Positions 15,014 through 22,516 of a stretch of DNA of 25,635 nt are shown here, in pieces. The DNA is from Candidatus Bathyarchaeota archaeon. Lineage in GTDB: Archaea; Thermoproteota; Bathyarchaeia; Bathyarchaeales; Bathycorpusculaceae. The stretch covers positions 1 through 25,635 of the forward strand of contig DAOVIH010000006.1 of the NCBI GenBank assembly GCA_030673805.1, read 5' to 3'. The notes below the pieces were generated by a model. That model was given only the letters and a program-made list of their open reading frames with translations. It was not told the DNA's origin and made no database searches. The position numbers were made by a program, and so were the translations under genes. Position 1 is the stretch's first letter. Each line of letters begins with the position of its first letter.

Positions 15014-15358
15014 TTACCAGAACCTTTTCCTCATTGCTTCGAGTTCAGCTCCCAAGATCAATTCATAAAATCTTGCGAAGTTGGGAGTTCTTTTCAAGGA
15101 TCTTTATGGCTTCAGAAGGCACAATCCTCCGTCCATTCAAAGCCACCGTAGCCATTTTGCCATAGCTCGCGACTAATCTTGAGGTTTGTTTTGCCCTTCT
15201 TTGTAATTTTCTTTCAGCTTCGGTTAGTTTTTTTCTTCAAGAATTTCCGGGATGGTTCTTTTCTGCGGTTCAGTTGGTGTAAAGAATCCTTTTTGTTGGA
15301 TGAGCCTTCGAACTGGTTTGGCCAGCAATTGAAAAGCATTGTTAGAAAACTTTTTCAA
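15014..15358 (-). pseudogene. Remnant of an Lhr-type DEAD/DEAH helicase gene, N and C ends only
   Basis: From TTG 15358 the frame gives FQLLAKPVRRLIQQKGFF, then TPTEPQKRTIPEILEEKN, the Q-motif region that precedes the Walker A motif in Lhr-like helicases. It then hits TAA at 15224-15226. A shifted frame (from 15227) gives LTEAERKLQRRAKQTS and VASYGKMATVALNGRRIVP, the C-terminal VASYGKRA...AGRGIGP-like block of the same helicases, ending at TGA 15063. A third frame (from 15067) gives YELILGAELEAMRKRFW with TAA at 15014, the typical RTRxFW ending. Walker A, DEAH and all core motifs are absent, so roughly 800 codons have been lost. The order N-end, C-end and terminal FW shows one gene collapsed by internal deletion and then frameshifted. 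Confidence 0.75.
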
Positions 15359-15558
15359 ACTCGATTGCGCCTCGGAGACGAAAACTAAGCAGAAAATCAC
15401 TTCTAAAAATGTTTTGGACTGATTTCCTGACTTCTCGCTTATAAACTGCTAGAGCTTTTTTGGTTAATTTCATAAAAAACTGTTACCCAGTTTCCATGAT
15501 CTTTTACACAAAATTGTATAATTCTAATGATAGACAAGGAATTTTCTATTTGAAGTTT

Positions 15559-15574
15559 AAGGAAAACTATTTAT
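15559..15574 (+). promoter_or_regulatory. TATA-like box of the zinc ribbon gene
   Basis: A purine-rich AAGGAAAA is followed by CTATTTATC, matching a BRE plus TATA arrangement. The predicted start is about 15593-15597. That leaves a leader of about 25 bases containing GGAGG before ATG 15623, or a leaderless start at ATG 15593. Confidence 0.5.
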
Positions 15575-15622
15575 CCATCATACCCCGAAACCATGATCAC
15601 TGAAAGTTACGGAGGAAATGTA

Positions 15623-15790
15623 ATGGCGAATTGTCCCAAATGTGGCGCAGAAGGAACCCTAAGGAAAAGTTGGAAGATGGCTGGTCGACCTGATAAAGCC
15701 GGAAAAAGAATGCAACTTGAAATTGGACTTTTTGACTGTGCCAACTGTAAAAAATCATTCCGCGTGGTTCTGAGTAAACAGAAAATCTAG
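15623..15790 (+). CDS. Small zinc ribbon protein
   Basis: A 55-residue protein with two knuckles, CPKC at 4-7 and CANC at 39-42, which together form a four-cysteine zinc ribbon. Between them is a basic stretch (KSWKMAGRPDKAGKRMQLEI) and after them SFRVVLSKQKI. Similar short ribbons recur in TACK archaea; a role in nucleic acid binding or transcription is plausible but not shown. The frame is open to an in-frame ATG at 15593, but ATG 15623 has an excellent GGAGG seven bases upstream and gives the compact N-terminus MANCPKCG, so I choose it. A TATA-like box lies at 15566-15574. It is not obviously coupled to the signal peptidase gene downstream. Confidence 0.8.
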   Translation: MANCPKCGAEGTLRKSWKMAGRPDKAGKRMQLEIGLFDCANCKKSFRVVLSKQKI

Positions 15791-15954
15791 ATGTGCAGCA
15801 TAGCTACTCTACCTAGAGTAACGCTTGACTATGACTAGTGGATTTCAACGTTCATCAATCTTCCCTCATTTTTCCATTTTTGAAACGGCATATTTTAAAA
15901 GCTAGTCTGATAAATGGAGTAAGCTGTCTTCGTAATCTGCTGGAAGCCAACATA

Positions 15955-16614
15955 TTGACCAAGAAATTCAATCAGTTGTGGAGAAATCAGTACTTTCAGA
16001 CAACTTTTGTGATTGTATTAATAGCGTTGGTTGTCTTTGGGTTTTGGTACGGTTCGCAATTAGCTCTTGATACCCAACATCCCGCGTTGGCTGTTGTCAG
16101 CGGTAGCATGTGTGTCCCCCAAGGCAGTCGATGTGACGGCTGGACTACCCCTTTTTCAACTACTTTACATGTGGGTGATATGATAATTGTTCAAGGGGTT
16201 GATCCAATGGATCTTAGTGATGATTACCCCCATAGTGATGTAATTGTTTTCAGAAAGCCAACTGACGATGAGGAGTTGATCGTTCATAGAATAGTAGTTA
16301 GGGAATTAGATCTAGGTGGGTCTGGCTTGACTTTCAGGACAAAAGGTGACGGGAATGGAGTTAATAAGTGGCCAAGTGTGCCTAATGAGTCAGAGTATGA
16401 TCCATGGCCAGTATCTGAGAATGATATCGTAGGCAAAGTTGTGTTGCGTATCCCTTGGATCGGTCATATTGTTCTTCTTATGCACAATTCTGTAGGTGTA
16501 CCGCTAATTATCGTTCTAACTGTATTATTGCTCGTTGTCGAGTTTGTTGTCCCCATATTGGGGAGCAAGAGAGCTAAAACCAACGCTAGAGTCGAATCGG
16601 AAAATCCGCTGTAG
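15955..16614 (+). CDS. Signal peptidase I, archaeal/ER type (S26B)
   Basis: A 219-residue membrane protease that removes signal peptides from secreted proteins. From the TTG start a single helix (about 16-36, TTFVIVLIALVVFGFWYG) anchors the N-terminus. VVSGSMCVP has catalytic Ser51, LIVHRIV has His111, which replaces the bacterial Lys, and RTKGDGNG has Asp132. This is the Ser-His-Asp set of archaeal and ER Sec11-type enzymes. A second hydrophobic segment (about 180-205) and a basic tail end the protein. The frame stays open to GTG 15838, but a TATA-like CATATTTTAAAA at 15889-15900 predicts transcription from about 15920, and the extra residues look non-coding, so TTG 15955 is preferred. A two-Cys loop (SMCVPQGSRC) follows the Ser. 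Confidence 0.9.
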   Translation: MTKKFNQLWRNQYFQTTFVIVLIALVVFGFWYGSQLALDTQHPALAVVSGSMCVPQGSRCDGWTTPFSTTLHVGDMIIVQGVDPMDLSDDYPHSDVIVFRKPTDDEELIVHRIVVRELDLGGSGLTFRTKGDGNGVNKWPSVPNESEYDPWPVSENDIVGKVVLRIPWIGHIVLLMHNSVGVPLIIVLTVLLLVVEFVVPILGSKRAKTNARVESENPL

Positions 16615-16682
16615 AAGTATTTGTGGAACGGCATCTATTTAAACTGGGTTTTTAAACATTTATAAACAAGAAGTTGGGGTTC

Positions 16683-17243
16683 ATGCCAAAAGTCAAAGCA
16701 GTGATAAAAATCGAAAATGTCGTAGCTTCCGCAACTCTAAATCAAAAAGTTGACTTGAATGCTGTGGTTAAAGGCTACCCCGGTGTGGAGTATCGTCCGG
16801 AACAGTTTCCTGGACTTGTGTTCAGAATAAAAAGGCCAAAAACAGCTACTCTAATTTTCAGCTCTGGTAAAATGGTCTGTACAGGTGCAAAATCCGAAAA
16901 AGAATCGCGTAGGGCTGTCATGAAAGTCGTCAAAGAATTGAAGAAAGGCGGGATAATAATAATCAGCAAACCTGAGCTAAAGATACAAAATATTGTTGCC
17001 TCAGCCAGCCTAGGTGGCATGATTGATCTGGAAAAGGCGGTTTCCACACTCGAAAAAACGATGTACGAACCAGAACAGTTTCCAGGTTTGATCTATAGAA
17101 TGTCAGACCCGAAAGTGGTGATTTTACTTTTCGCAAGTGGAAAACTAGTCTGTACGGGTGCCAAGAAGGAACAGTACGTTTATGATGCTGTAGAGAAACT
17201 ACATATTCTGCTAGAAGAGACCGAGTTAATATTCTACGACTAG
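16683..17243 (+). CDS. tbp: TATA-box binding protein
   Basis: A general transcription factor of 186 residues that binds TATA boxes and recruits TFB and RNA polymerase. It is built of two similar halves: IKIENVVASATLNQKVDL with EQFPGLVFRIKRPK and FSSGKMVCTGAK, then LKIQNIVASASLGGMIDL with EQFPGLIYRMSDPK and FASGKLVCTGAK. The repeated EQFPGL and SGKxVCTGAK blocks form the DNA-binding saddle. A TTG at 16674 is in frame, but ATG 16683 is the normal archaeal start. Several AT-rich boxes precede it; TTTTTAAAC at 16649-16657 would give a nearly leaderless message. The stop shares CTAG with pyrE on the other strand. Confidence 0.97.
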   Translation: MPKVKAVIKIENVVASATLNQKVDLNAVVKGYPGVEYRPEQFPGLVFRIKRPKTATLIFSSGKMVCTGAKSEKESRRAVMKVVKELKKGGIIIISKPELKIQNIVASASLGGMIDLEKAVSTLEKTMYEPEQFPGLIYRMSDPKVVILLFASGKLVCTGAKKEQYVYDAVEKLHILLEETELIFYD

Positions 17244-17869
17244 TCACGCTTTACCTGCTTCGAGATTGTTTTCAGCTTTTCACTATCTATTGCCCCTATA
17301 TCGAATAAAACCTTCGCAACTTCTGTGACTTTGAGAAAGGCGTGAAGTTGTATTCCCCCTTCCTTAAGTCTTTCCTTACCACCTTCTTCCCTATCCAAGA
17401 GGACGACAGCGTCTTTTACTACTCCGCCTTCCGCTTCGATTATCTTTGCTGTTTTTGTTAGCGTCGAGCCAGTTGTAACCAGATCATCAACCAACAAAAC
17501 GCGCTCTCCGGATACTAAGACTCCCTCAACCCTTCTTTTTCTTCCGTGAAGTCTAGGTTCTTTTCGAACGAATAATAATGGTTTTTTCAGACTGTACGCA
17601 ATTTGAGCTGCAAACGGGATTCCAGCAACCGGCATACCCACCAGCCTATCAAAACACTTTTCTCCAACTTTCTTAAGAATCATACTACCGTAGGAATCAC
17701 AGATTTTTCGAAAAGCGTCAGGAAAACTCGGCAGGACTCTCAAGTCTACATAGTAGGGGCTCGCACTTCCGTTTGATAGCTTAAAAACTCCGAATTGAAA
17801 CGCGTCGATTGTGTACAAAATCTTGGCAATTTCACCTTTTTTTGATGTCCTAGTTCTTTCTAGAGCCAA
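17240..17869 (-). CDS. pyrE: Orotate phosphoribosyltransferase
   Basis: A 209-residue type I phosphoribosyltransferase that joins orotate to PRPP to give OMP in pyrimidine synthesis. FKLSNGSASPYYVDLRVLPS binds the substrate, and LVGMPVAGIPFAAQIAY with FVRKEPRLHGRKRRVEG forms the flexible loop. VLLVDDLVTTGSTL (about 123-136) is the PRPP-binding motif. The length fits stand-alone PyrE, not a fusion with OMP decarboxylase. TTG 17869 is the start, with GGTG upstream. It begins only four bases after the MBL hydrolase stop, so the two share a message whose promoter carries a perfect palindrome (18581-18595). It converges on tbp. Confidence 0.95.
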   Translation of the reverse strand: MALERTRTSKKGEIAKILYTIDAFQFGVFKLSNGSASPYYVDLRVLPSFPDAFRKICDSYGSMILKKVGEKCFDRLVGMPVAGIPFAAQIAYSLKKPLLFVRKEPRLHGRKRRVEGVLVSGERVLLVDDLVTTGSTLTKTAKIIEAEGGVVKDAVVLLDREEGGKERLKEGGIQLHAFLKVTEVAKVLFDIGAIDSEKLKTISKQVKRD

Positions 17870-17873
17870 AAAT

Positions 17874-18566
17874 TCACACCTTTTTTGAAACTTGATAGAT
17901 CTTGTTTAGTTCAGGAATCAGACATGTGGTCTCAGGAATTTCCGTCTTAAGAATCTCTGCAAACCTATTCTGGTATGCCACTGAATTGGTATGATATGGG
18001 ACTGCTACCTGAGGTCTAACTAGTCTTGCTATTTCAGCCCCTGTCTCGGGAGACACCCCCGGAGCAATTCCAACAGTGCTGAATACAACATCAATTTTTT
18101 CTCTTTTTCCAATAGCCGCCATTTCAATGTAGGGTAAGCTGTCAGCTGTGTGAAAGATTTTCAATTTGTCTTCACTAGCGATTAGGTATGTGACTGGAGC
18201 AGTTGCTGGTGGGTGATTACATTTTTCAGCCATAACTGTAACTTTTCCTATTTTTGTTTTAGCGCCGGGTTCAATTTCTTGTAGTTTTTCTGGTGGAATT
18301 CTATGGCGTAGACCTCTTGTCGATGATTTGTCTGCTATTACTGTGCAATCAGACTTTTTTTGGATCTCGGCTACTAGACGAGGATCCAAGTGATCGTAAT
18401 GTTCATGGGTTATCAGAATTGCGTCTACATCTTGGAAACTCTTGGATTTCACGTCTACGGGGTCTACTACCAGAGTCTTAGAGGGCGTTTTGATTAGAAT
18501 TCCTGAATAACGATTAAACCAGACGAAGAGAATTGCGTTTTTTTCAGGTTTTGTTTCTATTGGCAT
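17874..18566 (-). CDS. MBL-fold metal-dependent hydrolase, UlaG/UPF0173-like
   Basis: A 230-residue metallo-beta-lactamase-fold protein of the UlaG-like/UPF0173 group. THEHYDH with H54, H56, D58 and H59 binds the metals. KCNHPPATAPVTYLI and IFHTADSLPY give the later His and Asp, and RPQVAVPYHTNSVAY the final His. Members include ascorbate-6-phosphate lactonase and enzymes acting on phosphorylated or cyclic substrates; nothing here fixes the substrate. It starts at ATG 18566, about 14 bases after the predicted transcription start, and is followed four bases later by pyrE. The pairing may mean a pyrimidine-related or housecleaning role, which is only inference. Confidence 0.85.
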   Translation of the reverse strand: MPIETKPEKNAILFVWFNRYSGILIKTPSKTLVVDPVDVKSKSFQDVDAILITHEHYDHLDPRLVAEIQKKSDCTVIADKSSTRGLRHRIPPEKLQEIEPGAKTKIGKVTVMAEKCNHPPATAPVTYLIASEDKLKIFHTADSLPYIEMAAIGKREKIDVVFSTVGIAPGVSPETGAEIARLVRPQVAVPYHTNSVAYQNRFAEILKTEIPETTCLIPELNKIYQVSKKV

Positions 18567-18580
18567 GACTGACGCCTCAA

Positions 18581-18595
18581 ACTAATACTATTAGT
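18581..18595. promoter_or_regulatory. Perfect 15-bp palindrome in the MBL-pyrE promoter, candidate operator
   Basis: ACTAATACTATTAGT has two 7-base arms around one C. On the minus strand it lies between the TATA-like box at 18601-18610 and the predicted start site near 18580, a place where a bound protein would block polymerase. No regulator gene is adjacent. Confidence 0.5.
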
Positions 18596-18600
18596 GCAGA

Positions 18601-18610
18601 GGTTTTAAAG
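18601..18610 (-). promoter_or_regulatory. TATA-like box of the MBL-pyrE operon
   Basis: CTTTAAAACC on the minus strand. Spacing to a start near 18580 and a leader of about 14 bases to ATG 18566 fit archaeal promoters. Confidence 0.45.
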
Positions 18611-18668
18611 AACTTGCGTTGTGAACAAAGTTTAAGAAAACTTTTTTCGGTTGCGATTTTTTCGAAAA

Positions 18669-18677
18669 TGCTTAATA
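18669..18677 (+). promoter_or_regulatory. TATA-like box of the LarA-family gene
   Basis: TGCTTAATA, centred about 26 bases before 18699, where a three-codon ATG frame begins. ATG 18717 of the gene is 18 bases further on. Confidence 0.35.
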
Positions 18678-18716
18678 GCCTCGTCTTGAGTGAATTCCAT
18701 GTGCAAGTGATGTTCA

Positions 18717-19979
18717 ATGGTTGATGCGTGGCTTCCTTATGGAAAGACCGAGGTCTGTGTCAGGGTTCCAGCCAGAAACTTCTTGGGTTTGATCAAGCCC
18801 AACGAGCAATCGGTGGTGGTTGATCCTGTTGGTGAAATCGAGCGGGCCCTTAAGGAACCTATTGGGACTCTGACTTTGAGCGAGATTGTTGATGGAAAGA
18901 ATAGTGTAGCAGTAGTTGTAGACGACTTCACCAGGAGCTTTCAGAGTGAAACTATGCTCCTTCTTTTACTATCTGAGTTGAATGCCTCAGGGATAAAGGA
19001 CAAAAATATTTCTGTTATTTTTGGTTGTGGAACTCATAGAGCTGTCAGAGATGATGAAGCTAATAAGTTGCTTGGAGAAGCCATTATTGCCCGAGTAAAG
19101 ACAATTAGTCATAATTGCAGAGCACAAGACTTGGTTTTTGTGGGAAAAACTAAGCGCCATGGTAATAGGGTTTACTTAAACCGTGTTTTTGCAGAAGCGG
19201 AAGTTAAGATACTCTTAGGAGATGTTGGTTTTCATTATTATGCTGGCTATGGCGGAGGAAGAAAAAGCGTTTTGCCCGCAGTTTCAGGTGTTGACACCAT
19301 AAGGGACAATCATGCCTTGCTCTTGAATACTAGCGCCAAAACTGGTGTACTTACCGGAAATCCTGTTCATGAAGACATGACCGACGCAGCAAGACTTGCC
19401 AACATTGATTTTATCGTAAATGTAGTTGCGAATGCCCAAGGAGAAGTCGTTAAAGCTTTCGCTGGTGATTTGGAACAGGCTTTTTTTGAGGCCACAAAAC
19501 TTGTTGACGCGATGTACCGTGTCCAAGTTGATCGAAAAGCGGATGTGGTGGTCGTTAGTCCTGGAGGCTTTCCAGCCGACATCAATCTCTACCAATCATA
19601 TCCGGCTGTAGATAATGTGCTTTCAATAGCGAAACGGGGGGGCGTAGTGATTCTTGTAGCTGAGTGCTCAGAGGGACATGGTGATCAGACCTTTTATGAT
19701 TGGATGGTTAAGTTCGGTGAATTGAAGCCGGTTGCTAGAGAGATTAAGCGAAATTTTGTATTGGGCGGACACAAAGCCTATTACTTGCTGAAAGCTTTGC
19801 AGAACCACAAAATAATTCTGCTTTCTTCGATGCCCGAATACTACGCTTCGAACATCTTTAAGTTGAAGGCTGCGAGAGCGGTAAACGATGCTTTAAACGA
19901 AGCCTTCACTTTGGTTGGGCGAAATGCCAAAGTTTGGGTTTTGCCCTATGGTAACCAAACTTTGCCTGAAGTCAAATAG
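18717..19979 (+). CDS. LarA-family nickel-pincer enzyme homologue (lactate racemase-like)
   Basis: A 420-residue member of the LarA family (DUF2088 plus C-terminal domain), whose lactate racemase uses a nickel-pincer nucleotide cofactor. Compared with Lactobacillus LarA, the expected residues are present: the DDFTR motif for Asp72/Arg75, H107 in FGCGTHRA (His108), H173 and K183 in FHYYAGYGGGRKSVLPA (His174 and the cofactor-binding Lys184), and His in DNHALLL (His200). However Y292-Q293 are followed by SYP where LarA has Lys298, so the substrate may not be lactate. Cofactor genes larB, larC and larE are not in the window. ATG 18717 has no strong ribosome site; short ATG frames precede it. It is divergent from the MBL-pyrE operon. 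Confidence 0.85.
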   Translation: MVDAWLPYGKTEVCVRVPARNFLGLIKPNEQSVVVDPVGEIERALKEPIGTLTLSEIVDGKNSVAVVVDDFTRSFQSETMLLLLLSELNASGIKDKNISVIFGCGTHRAVRDDEANKLLGEAIIARVKTISHNCRAQDLVFVGKTKRHGNRVYLNRVFAEAEVKILLGDVGFHYYAGYGGGRKSVLPAVSGVDTIRDNHALLLNTSAKTGVLTGNPVHEDMTDAARLANIDFIVNVVANAQGEVVKAFAGDLEQAFFEATKLVDAMYRVQVDRKADVVVVSPGGFPADINLYQSYPAVDNVLSIAKRGGVVILVAECSEGHGDQTFYDWMVKFGELKPVAREIKRNFVLGGHKAYYLLKALQNHKIILLSSMPEYYASNIFKLKAARAVNDALNEAFTLVGRNAKVWVLPYGNQTLPEVK

Positions 19980-20100
19980 TTACAGACACTGCAAGATTAG
20001 AAATGAATTCAATTGTCTTCATTAAAAGCAATTAAGCCTCAGCAAGGTTAAACATAACCTTTAAGTTACGTCTAGAAGTTTCGTTAGAGAAGGCAAGATA

Positions 20101-20595
20101 ATGCATCAAAGTTTCAATCTGCGGAAGTTCAAGCCAGACGATTTACAGAAGGTCTTGGTGATCAACCGCGCATGTCTACCAGAAAACTACACCGACTTTT
20201 TTTTTATTGAACTGCATAGACGTTTTCCTAAGACCTTTTTGGTGGCAGAAGTAAATGGGGAAATTGTTGGCTATGCATTATGTCGTATCGAGATTGGTTT
20301 ATCTCATTTTGGTCTAGGTGGCTTAGTTAAAAAAGGTCACATGGTTTCTATAGCCGTTTTGCCACAAGGAAGACGCAAAGGGATAGCACAAGCCTTGGTT
20401 AATGCTGCGATAGAAGGTATGAGATTCTACAAAGTCAATCAATGTTATCTAGAGGTAAGAGTTACGAATACTGTGGCCACAAGCTTGTACAAAAAGCTGG
20501 GTTTTGAGATCACAAAAACAATTCGAGGCTACTACTCAGATGGTGAGTTTGCTTACGAAATGAGCAGAGAACTTAACTCCAAAGGAAATCTTTAG
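20101..20595 (+). CDS. GNAT N-acetyltransferase, RimI/Ard1-like
   Basis: A 164-residue acetyl-CoA-dependent acetyltransferase. NLRKFKPDDLQKVLVINRAC and LPENYTDFFFIEL are the N-terminal helices that shape the peptide site. FLVAEVNGEIVGYALCRIE gives the central strands, SIAVLPQGRRKGIAQALVNAA carries the Q/RxxGxA acetyl-CoA loop, and YLEVRVTNTVATSLYKKLGF is the closing motif B, all typical of archaeal N-alpha-acetyltransferases of the RimI/NAA10 type. The likely targets are protein N-termini after Met removal. A TATA-like box near 20058-20067 predicts a short leader to ATG 20101. It is transcribed alone. Confidence 0.9.
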   Translation: MHQSFNLRKFKPDDLQKVLVINRACLPENYTDFFFIELHRRFPKTFLVAEVNGEIVGYALCRIEIGLSHFGLGGLVKKGHMVSIAVLPQGRRKGIAQALVNAAIEGMRFYKVNQCYLEVRVTNTVATSLYKKLGFEITKTIRGYYSDGEFAYEMSRELNSKGNL

Positions 20596-20851
20596 CTCAG
20601 CTTTTCTTGTCATAATTTTGGATTTTAACTGTTCCTCTAGTCAACCCTCACAAAAGAAGTAGCGGAAGAGTATGGACTTCTCATTCTGCCCTGAAAGTCA
20701 TAGAGTCAGCAAGAGAAGATGAACAGGACTGGTGTGTGTTTGTGGAGTCTGTGTCCAAGGTTCGCGTATGTGCTGGATTATTATGAGGGATGGGAAGGGT
20801 GTGAGTTTAAGTGCTGATACTATAGCCTCTTAAATTACCCTTTCTGGGGTA
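20596..20851. other. Gap with a start-less open stretch
   Basis: Between the acetyltransferase and the fumarase beta gene no complete gene is seen. One plus-strand frame (about 20619-20786) is open for about 55 codons and reads SGRVWTSHSALKVIESARED, then CVFVESVSKVRVCAGLL before TGA. It has no ATG start and no family I recognise, so it could be a remnant or chance. The 3' ends of both neighbours face this gap, so terminators are expected; T-rich runs follow the acetyltransferase stop. Confidence 0.3.
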
Positions 20852-21451
20852 CTATCCTTGTAGTTTGGCGAGTATTTTTTGTTTTTTCATCTCAACTTCT
20901 TTTTCAATATCAATAAACAAATTGTTTTTGTGGGTGTCAATCGCTACAATCAAAGGGCCGAAGTCCTTGACTTCCAAAATCCACACCGCTTCTGGAATAC
21001 CCAAGTCTAACCATTTAACCCCTTTTACATCTTTTATAGCCTTAGCGCCAAGGGCTGCAGCACCACCAGTGAAGGCGCAGTAAATGGCGCCGTACTTGGC
21101 CATTGCTTCAGTGGTTTTTCTGCCCATGCCACCCTTGCCAATAATTACGCGTGTTTTGGAGTTCTTTAAAAACTCTTCCTCAAAGATGTCCATCCTCTTG
21201 CTAGTTGTTGGCCCTGCAGCAATAACCTGCCATTTTGCATCATTCTTCTTTACAACGGGGCCGCAATGGAATAAGGCTCTTTCTTCAAGCTTGAAGGGCA
21301 ATTCCTTTCCTTCCCTGAAGTACGATAGAGCTCGTCTGTGTGCTTGATCTCGGGCCGTTACAATTGTTCCAGTTATGTATACTGTGTCTTTAAGTTTGAT
21401 TTTTTGGATCTCTTCTCTTGAAATTGGAGTCTTTAGTATGTGTAGGGACAT
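20852..21451 (-). CDS. fumB: Fumarate hydratase class I, beta subunit
   Basis: A 199-residue C-terminal-type subunit of the two-subunit, iron-sulfur class I fumarase, which interconverts fumarate and malate. VYITGTIVTARDQAHRRAL is the catalytic segment, LFHCGPVVKK and IAAGPTTSKRMD follow, then VIIGKGGMGRKTTEAM and YCAFTGGAAALGA. EVKDFGPLIVAIDTHKNNLF ends the domain. The size fits the split form of archaea and anaerobes, in contrast to the fused bacterial FumA. Some relatives act as tartrate dehydratase, but the neighbour fits fumarase equally well. It starts at ATG 21451, 12 bases after the alpha subunit stop, and is cotranscribed with it. Confidence 0.93.
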   Translation of the reverse strand: MSLHILKTPISREEIQKIKLKDTVYITGTIVTARDQAHRRALSYFREGKELPFKLEERALFHCGPVVKKNDAKWQVIAAGPTTSKRMDIFEEEFLKNSKTRVIIGKGGMGRKTTEAMAKYGAIYCAFTGGAAALGAKAIKDVKGVKWLDLGIPEAVWILEVKDFGPLIVAIDTHKNNLFIDIEKEVEMKKQKILAKLQG

Positions 21452-21463
21452 ATAGTTTTCACT

Positions 21464-22345
21464 TCAAAACAAATTATGATTCAAGTATTCAACTTTGCCT
21501 TCAGTACCTATCTTGGCAGTTGCTCTCCTGGCGGCCCAACAGTTTAAGGCAACCGCTACCGGAAAAGTTGCTGGGTGTCGGTGGGCATAATCTATGTGTA
21601 CGCCCAAGATTGTGGTTTTTCCCCCCATTCCCATCGGACCAATTCCTGTCATGTTTGTCACCTCAAATATTTCTTTTTCGAGTTTTGCAATGCTTGGATC
21701 CGAGTTAGGCTTATCTAAAGGTCTTAACAGCGCCTTCTTAGCTAATTTCGTAGCTATTTCCGTGCCTCCCCCAATTGCGACACCTAGAATGGTGGGCGGA
21801 CACGGTTGAGCTCCAGCCTTGACAACGGTATCAATAACGAATTTTTTAATTCCTAGTATCCCTTGGCTGGGAGATAACATGCCAATAGCACCGAAGTTTT
21901 CTGAACCTCCACCCTTTATCATCACGGTTAATTCTAGATTATCACCTGGTACGATTTCCCAGTCAAAAGAGGGCGTGAAGCGTCCTGTGTTGTCTCCACT
22001 ATTTTTTTGTGTGAAAGGATTAACTGCGTTTGGCCGAAGAGGTATGTCTCTTGTAGCTCTTTGCATAGCCCTCAAAATTTCTCTTTCTATTTCATCAAGC
22101 TTTTTGACTTGAGCTCCTGCTCTAATGTAAAACTTTGCAATTCCAGTATCTTGACATAATGGCACTTTCTCTTTCTCTGCGAGTGCAATATTGTCTAAAA
22201 TGATCTTTAGTTGCCTTTTTCCAATTTTGCTAGTCTCCTCATCGTAAGCCCTTTTCAATGCCTTTTTTACATCTTCAGGCAAGTAAACAACTGCTTGATT
22301 TATGAGGTTGAAAGCTACATTTTCAACCAAATCAACTTGTTCCAA
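21464..22345 (-). CDS. fumA: Fumarate hydratase class I, alpha subunit
   Basis: A 293-residue N-terminal-type subunit that holds the catalytic 4Fe-4S cluster. The three cluster cysteines are seen in VPLCQDTGIAKFY, AQPCPPTILGVAIGGG and VALNCWAARR. GGGSENFGAIGMLSPSQG and NMTGIGPMGMGGKTTILGV are the other family blocks, with HIDYAHRHPATFPV near the end. Length and motifs match archaeal two-subunit fumarases. The start is TTG 22345, well supported by GAGGAAATATCC just upstream; no nearby ATG fits. A TATA-like box at 22409-22419 on this strand gives a leader of about 43 bases. It is divergent from radA. Confidence 0.94.
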   Translation of the reverse strand: MEQVDLVENVAFNLINQAVVYLPEDVKKALKRAYDEETSKIGKRQLKIILDNIALAEKEKVPLCQDTGIAKFYIRAGAQVKKLDEIEREILRAMQRATRDIPLRPNAVNPFTQKNSGDNTGRFTPSFDWEIVPGDNLELTVMIKGGGSENFGAIGMLSPSQGILGIKKFVIDTVVKAGAQPCPPTILGVAIGGGTEIATKLAKKALLRPLDKPNSDPSIAKLEKEIFEVTNMTGIGPMGMGGKTTILGVHIDYAHRHPATFPVAVALNCWAARRATAKIGTEGKVEYLNHNLF

Positions 22346-22504
22346 GGATATTTCCTCTTGACAAACTGTTTCTGTGAATCAACGGCTTCACTTATAGTTT
22401 TTATCTTCAATATTAAAAGACTATTCAGACAGTTTAACGCACCTTAATGTATTCAGTTCACTTTAGCTATCGTCTCCAAGGCTTCTAACCTTGGGGCTTT
22501 CGCC

Positions 22505-22516
22505 TATTTTAAATAT
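22505..22516 (+). promoter_or_regulatory. TATA-like box of radA
   Basis: TATTTTAAATATG, with a predicted start near 22537. The leader contains ATG 22544 opening a four-codon frame (MARS, then TAA) in the same frame as radA, before the radA ATG at 22565. Confidence 0.45.

Noticed and set aside
14862..15068. A 68-codon plus-strand frame before the helicase remnant
   Set aside because: No ribosome site, no pattern, and it lies opposite the Cys-containing frame and the helicase end.
15179..15388. A 69-codon plus-strand frame over the helicase remnant
   Set aside because: The opposite strand shows ordered helicase homology; this frame is Phe/Leu-rich shadow of that sequence.
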